Part shown: piece after piece, positions 7,518 to 8,512 of the stretch
Layout: the number at the start of each line of letters is the position of its first letter
How positions within the stretch are numbered: position 1 is the first letter of the stretch
Assembly: GCA_004297555.1 (NCBI GenBank)
Contig: SCSV01000252.1
Span: 1-8,512 of the forward strand
DNA: 8,512 nucleotides
Reading direction: 5' to 3'
Source: Salinibacterium sp.
GTDB lineage: Bacteria; Actinomycetota; Actinomycetes; Actinomycetales; Microbacteriaceae
Program-made: the position numbers and the translations under genes
Notes under the pieces: model-generated
The model's database searches: none
What the model was told of the DNA's origin: nothing
The model's input: only the letters and a program-made list of their open reading frames with translations

Positions 7518-8144
7518 CTACGAGAGTACCAGCAGGCCGTCGGTCTTTTCGCGCGCGACGTCGAAGCGCTTTTGCACATTCGCCCAGTTGGCGATGTTCC
7601 AAAATGCCTTCACATAGTCGGCGCGAACGTTCTTGTAGTCGAGGTAGTAGGCGTGCTCCCAGACGTCGAGCAACAGCAGCGGAACGGTGCCCATCGCGAA
7701 GTTCGCCTGCTGGTCGAACATCTGGTTGATGAGCAGCTTCTTGCCGATGGAATCCCAGGTGAGCGCTGCCCAACCGGACCCCTGCACGCCCATCGCCGCG
7801 GCGGTGTAGTGAGCCACGAACTTGTCGAAGGAACCGAAGTTGTCGTCGATCGCACTGGCCAACTCGCCGGTGGGCTTGTCGCCGCCATCCGGGGACATGT
7901 TGGTCCAGAAGATCGAGTGGTTGACGTGGCCGCCAAGGTTGAACGCGAGGTCCTTCTCGAGCTTGCTGACGCCACCGAGGTCGCCCTTGTCACGGGCTTC
8001 CGCGAGGGCCGCGAGGGCCGCGTTCGCGCCGGTGACATAGGCCTGGTGGTGCTTGCCGTGGTGCAGTTCCATGATGGTGCCGCTGATGCTCGGCTCGAGA
8101 GCGGAGTAGTCGTAGGGCAGTTCGGGGAGGGTGTAGTCGGCCAT
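7518..8144 (-). CDS. sodA: Superoxide dismutase, Fe/Mn family (probably Mn)
   Basis: Dismutates superoxide to oxygen and hydrogen peroxide. It has 208 residues, the normal length, with no signal peptide. Metal ligands are all present: His28 in MELHHGKHHQ, His76 in GGHVNHSIFW, and Asp160 and His164 in DVWEHAYYLDY. Second-sphere residues point to manganese: the GGHxNHSxFW block is Mn-type, and position 145 is Gln (NQMFDQQANF) where the Mycobacterium tuberculosis iron enzyme has His. Metal choice from sequence is an inference. The ATG is at 8142-8144, with AGGAG (CTCCT at 8152-8156) seven bases upstream. It lies 50 bp downstream of whiA and 103 bp upstream of gap on the same strand. A -10-like TACACT at 8184-8179 lacks a -35, so a private promoter is possible but not shown. 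A GCGAGGGCC tandem pair (8002-8019) encodes an Ala-Leu-Ala run. Confidence 0.95.
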   Translation of the reverse strand: MADYTLPELPYDYSALEPSISGTIMELHHGKHHQAYVTGANAALAALAEARDKGDLGGVSKLEKDLAFNLGGHVNHSIFWTNMSPDGGDKPTGELASAIDDNFGSFDKFVAHYTAAAMGVQGSGWAALTWDSIGKKLLINQMFDQQANFAMGTVPLLLLDVWEHAYYLDYKNVRADYVKAFWNIANWANVQKRFDVAREKTDGLLVLS

Positions 8145-8183
8145 CGAGGTTCTCCTAATCAGACAGGGGTCGAGTTTCAGTGT

Positions 8184-8199
8184 AGTAGCGGCGGCTACT
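8184..8199. repeat. Hairpin overlapping the whiA stop
   Basis: AGTAGC (8184-8189) and GCTACT (8194-8199) form a perfect 6-bp stem with a four-base GGCG loop, covering the whiA stop codon (8195-8197). No T run follows in the direction of whiA transcription (the next bases read ACACTGAAAC), so termination before sodA is doubtful. Confidence 0.3.
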
Positions 8200-8512
8200 C
8201 GAGTTCGGGGGGCAGGTTGGCGTCCGTGCCAGAGATGCCGAGCTCGGCGGCGCGCTTATCGGCCATGGCAAGCAAGCGGCGGATGCGCCCGGCGACCGCA
8301 TCTTTCGTCATCGGCGGGTCGGCGTGGTGGCCGAGCTCATCCAGACTCGAGTCGCGGTATTGCAGGCGCAGCGCGCCCGCGTAGCTGAGGTGCTCGGGCA
8401 CGTCGCCGTCGAGGATCTCCAGCGCGCGCTCCACACGCGCGCACGCGGCGACGGCCGCCTGGGCGGAACGGCGCAGGTTGGCGTCGTCGAAGTTCACCAG
8501 GCGGTTGGCGGT
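8195..8512 (-). CDS. whiA: WhiA family regulator, C-terminal fragment (5' end outside window)
   Basis: DNA-binding regulator of sporulation septation in Streptomyces and a cell-division-linked protein in other Gram-positive bacteria. Only the last 105 codons and the stop are here. The frame is open to the window edge (ANRLVNFDDANLRRSAQAA near the start), so the GTG at 8497 is internal. The fragment is the C-terminal helix-turn-helix part of the family: LEILDG, LRLQYRDSSLDELGHHADPP, then MTKDAVAGRIRRLLAMADKR. It ends in a short non-conserved tail, TDANLPPELE. The LAGLIDADG-like N-terminal domain would lie beyond 8512. Its position upstream of the gap-pgk-tpiA cluster matches a known actinobacterial gene order. 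Identification is by motif and context. Confidence 0.9.
   Translation of the reverse strand, partial: TANRLVNFDDANLRRSAQAAVAACARVERALEILDGDVPEHLSYAGALRLQYRDSSLDELGHHADPPMTKDAVAGRIRRLLAMADKRAAELGISGTDANLPPELE

Noticed and set aside
6539..7729. 396-codon open frame on the plus strand opposite gap and the end of sodA
   Set aside because: Antisense shadow crossing two real genes, with no family resemblance and an Arg-rich tail. Third-position GC bias explains the lack of stops.
8002..8019. Two tandem copies of GCGAGGGCC in sodA
   Set aside because: Two copies encoding an Ala-Leu-Ala helix; ordinary coding redundancy, not a functional repeat.
8179..8184. Private sodA promoter with -10 TACACT
   Set aside because: TACACT has the TAnnnT pattern but no -35 at 16-18 bases, and it lies within the 50-bp whiA-sodA spacer where read-through is equally likely.

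Overview
The window is an ordinary core-metabolism block from a high-GC actinobacterium (GC is high, by eye in the 60s percent). Three features place it in Actinomycetota: OpcA and RbpA are present, WhiA is present, and the gene order is typical of that phylum. The exact protein flavours (SecG, a cysteine-free RbpA, a PGK with a VVHRKQAS loop, and WhiA next to a superoxide dismutase) suggest family Microbacteriaceae. That family call comes from recall of sequence style, not from a search.

Plus strand, 1-3596: the C-terminal end of glucose-6-phosphate isomerase (pgi), then zwf, opcA and pgl. Together these form the entry to the oxidative pentose phosphate pathway. zwf/opcA and opcA/pgl are joined by ATGA stop-start overlaps, so this is almost certainly one translationally coupled operon.

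Minus strand, read from 8512 down to 3639: the C-terminal end of whiA (sporulation/cell-division regulator), sodA (Mn/Fe superoxide dismutase), gap, pgk, tpiA (the triose part of glycolysis), secG (translocase subunit) and rbpA (RNA polymerase-binding protein). pgk and tpiA overlap by 13 bp, and gap and pgk are 12 bp apart. Small gaps of 50-103 bp before sodA, gap, secG and rbpA may hold secondary promoters or processing sites. The two gene sets converge on a 42-bp spacer between pgl and rbpA.

Together, pgi/zwf/opcA/pgl set the split of glucose-6-phosphate between glycolysis and NADPH production, and gap/pgk/tpiA run the lower pathway. sodA (oxidative stress), secG (export) and rbpA/whiA (transcription control) are housekeeping genes carried along with them. 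There is no stretch over about 103 bp without a gene. I see no tRNA, rRNA, mobile element, CRISPR array or prophage, and no candidate for a novel system. The points worth a second look are small: a TTG start with hairpins in front of gap, the cysteine-free RbpA, the metal-specificity residue of SodA, and an apparent excess of the hexamer GCATCC/GGATGC.
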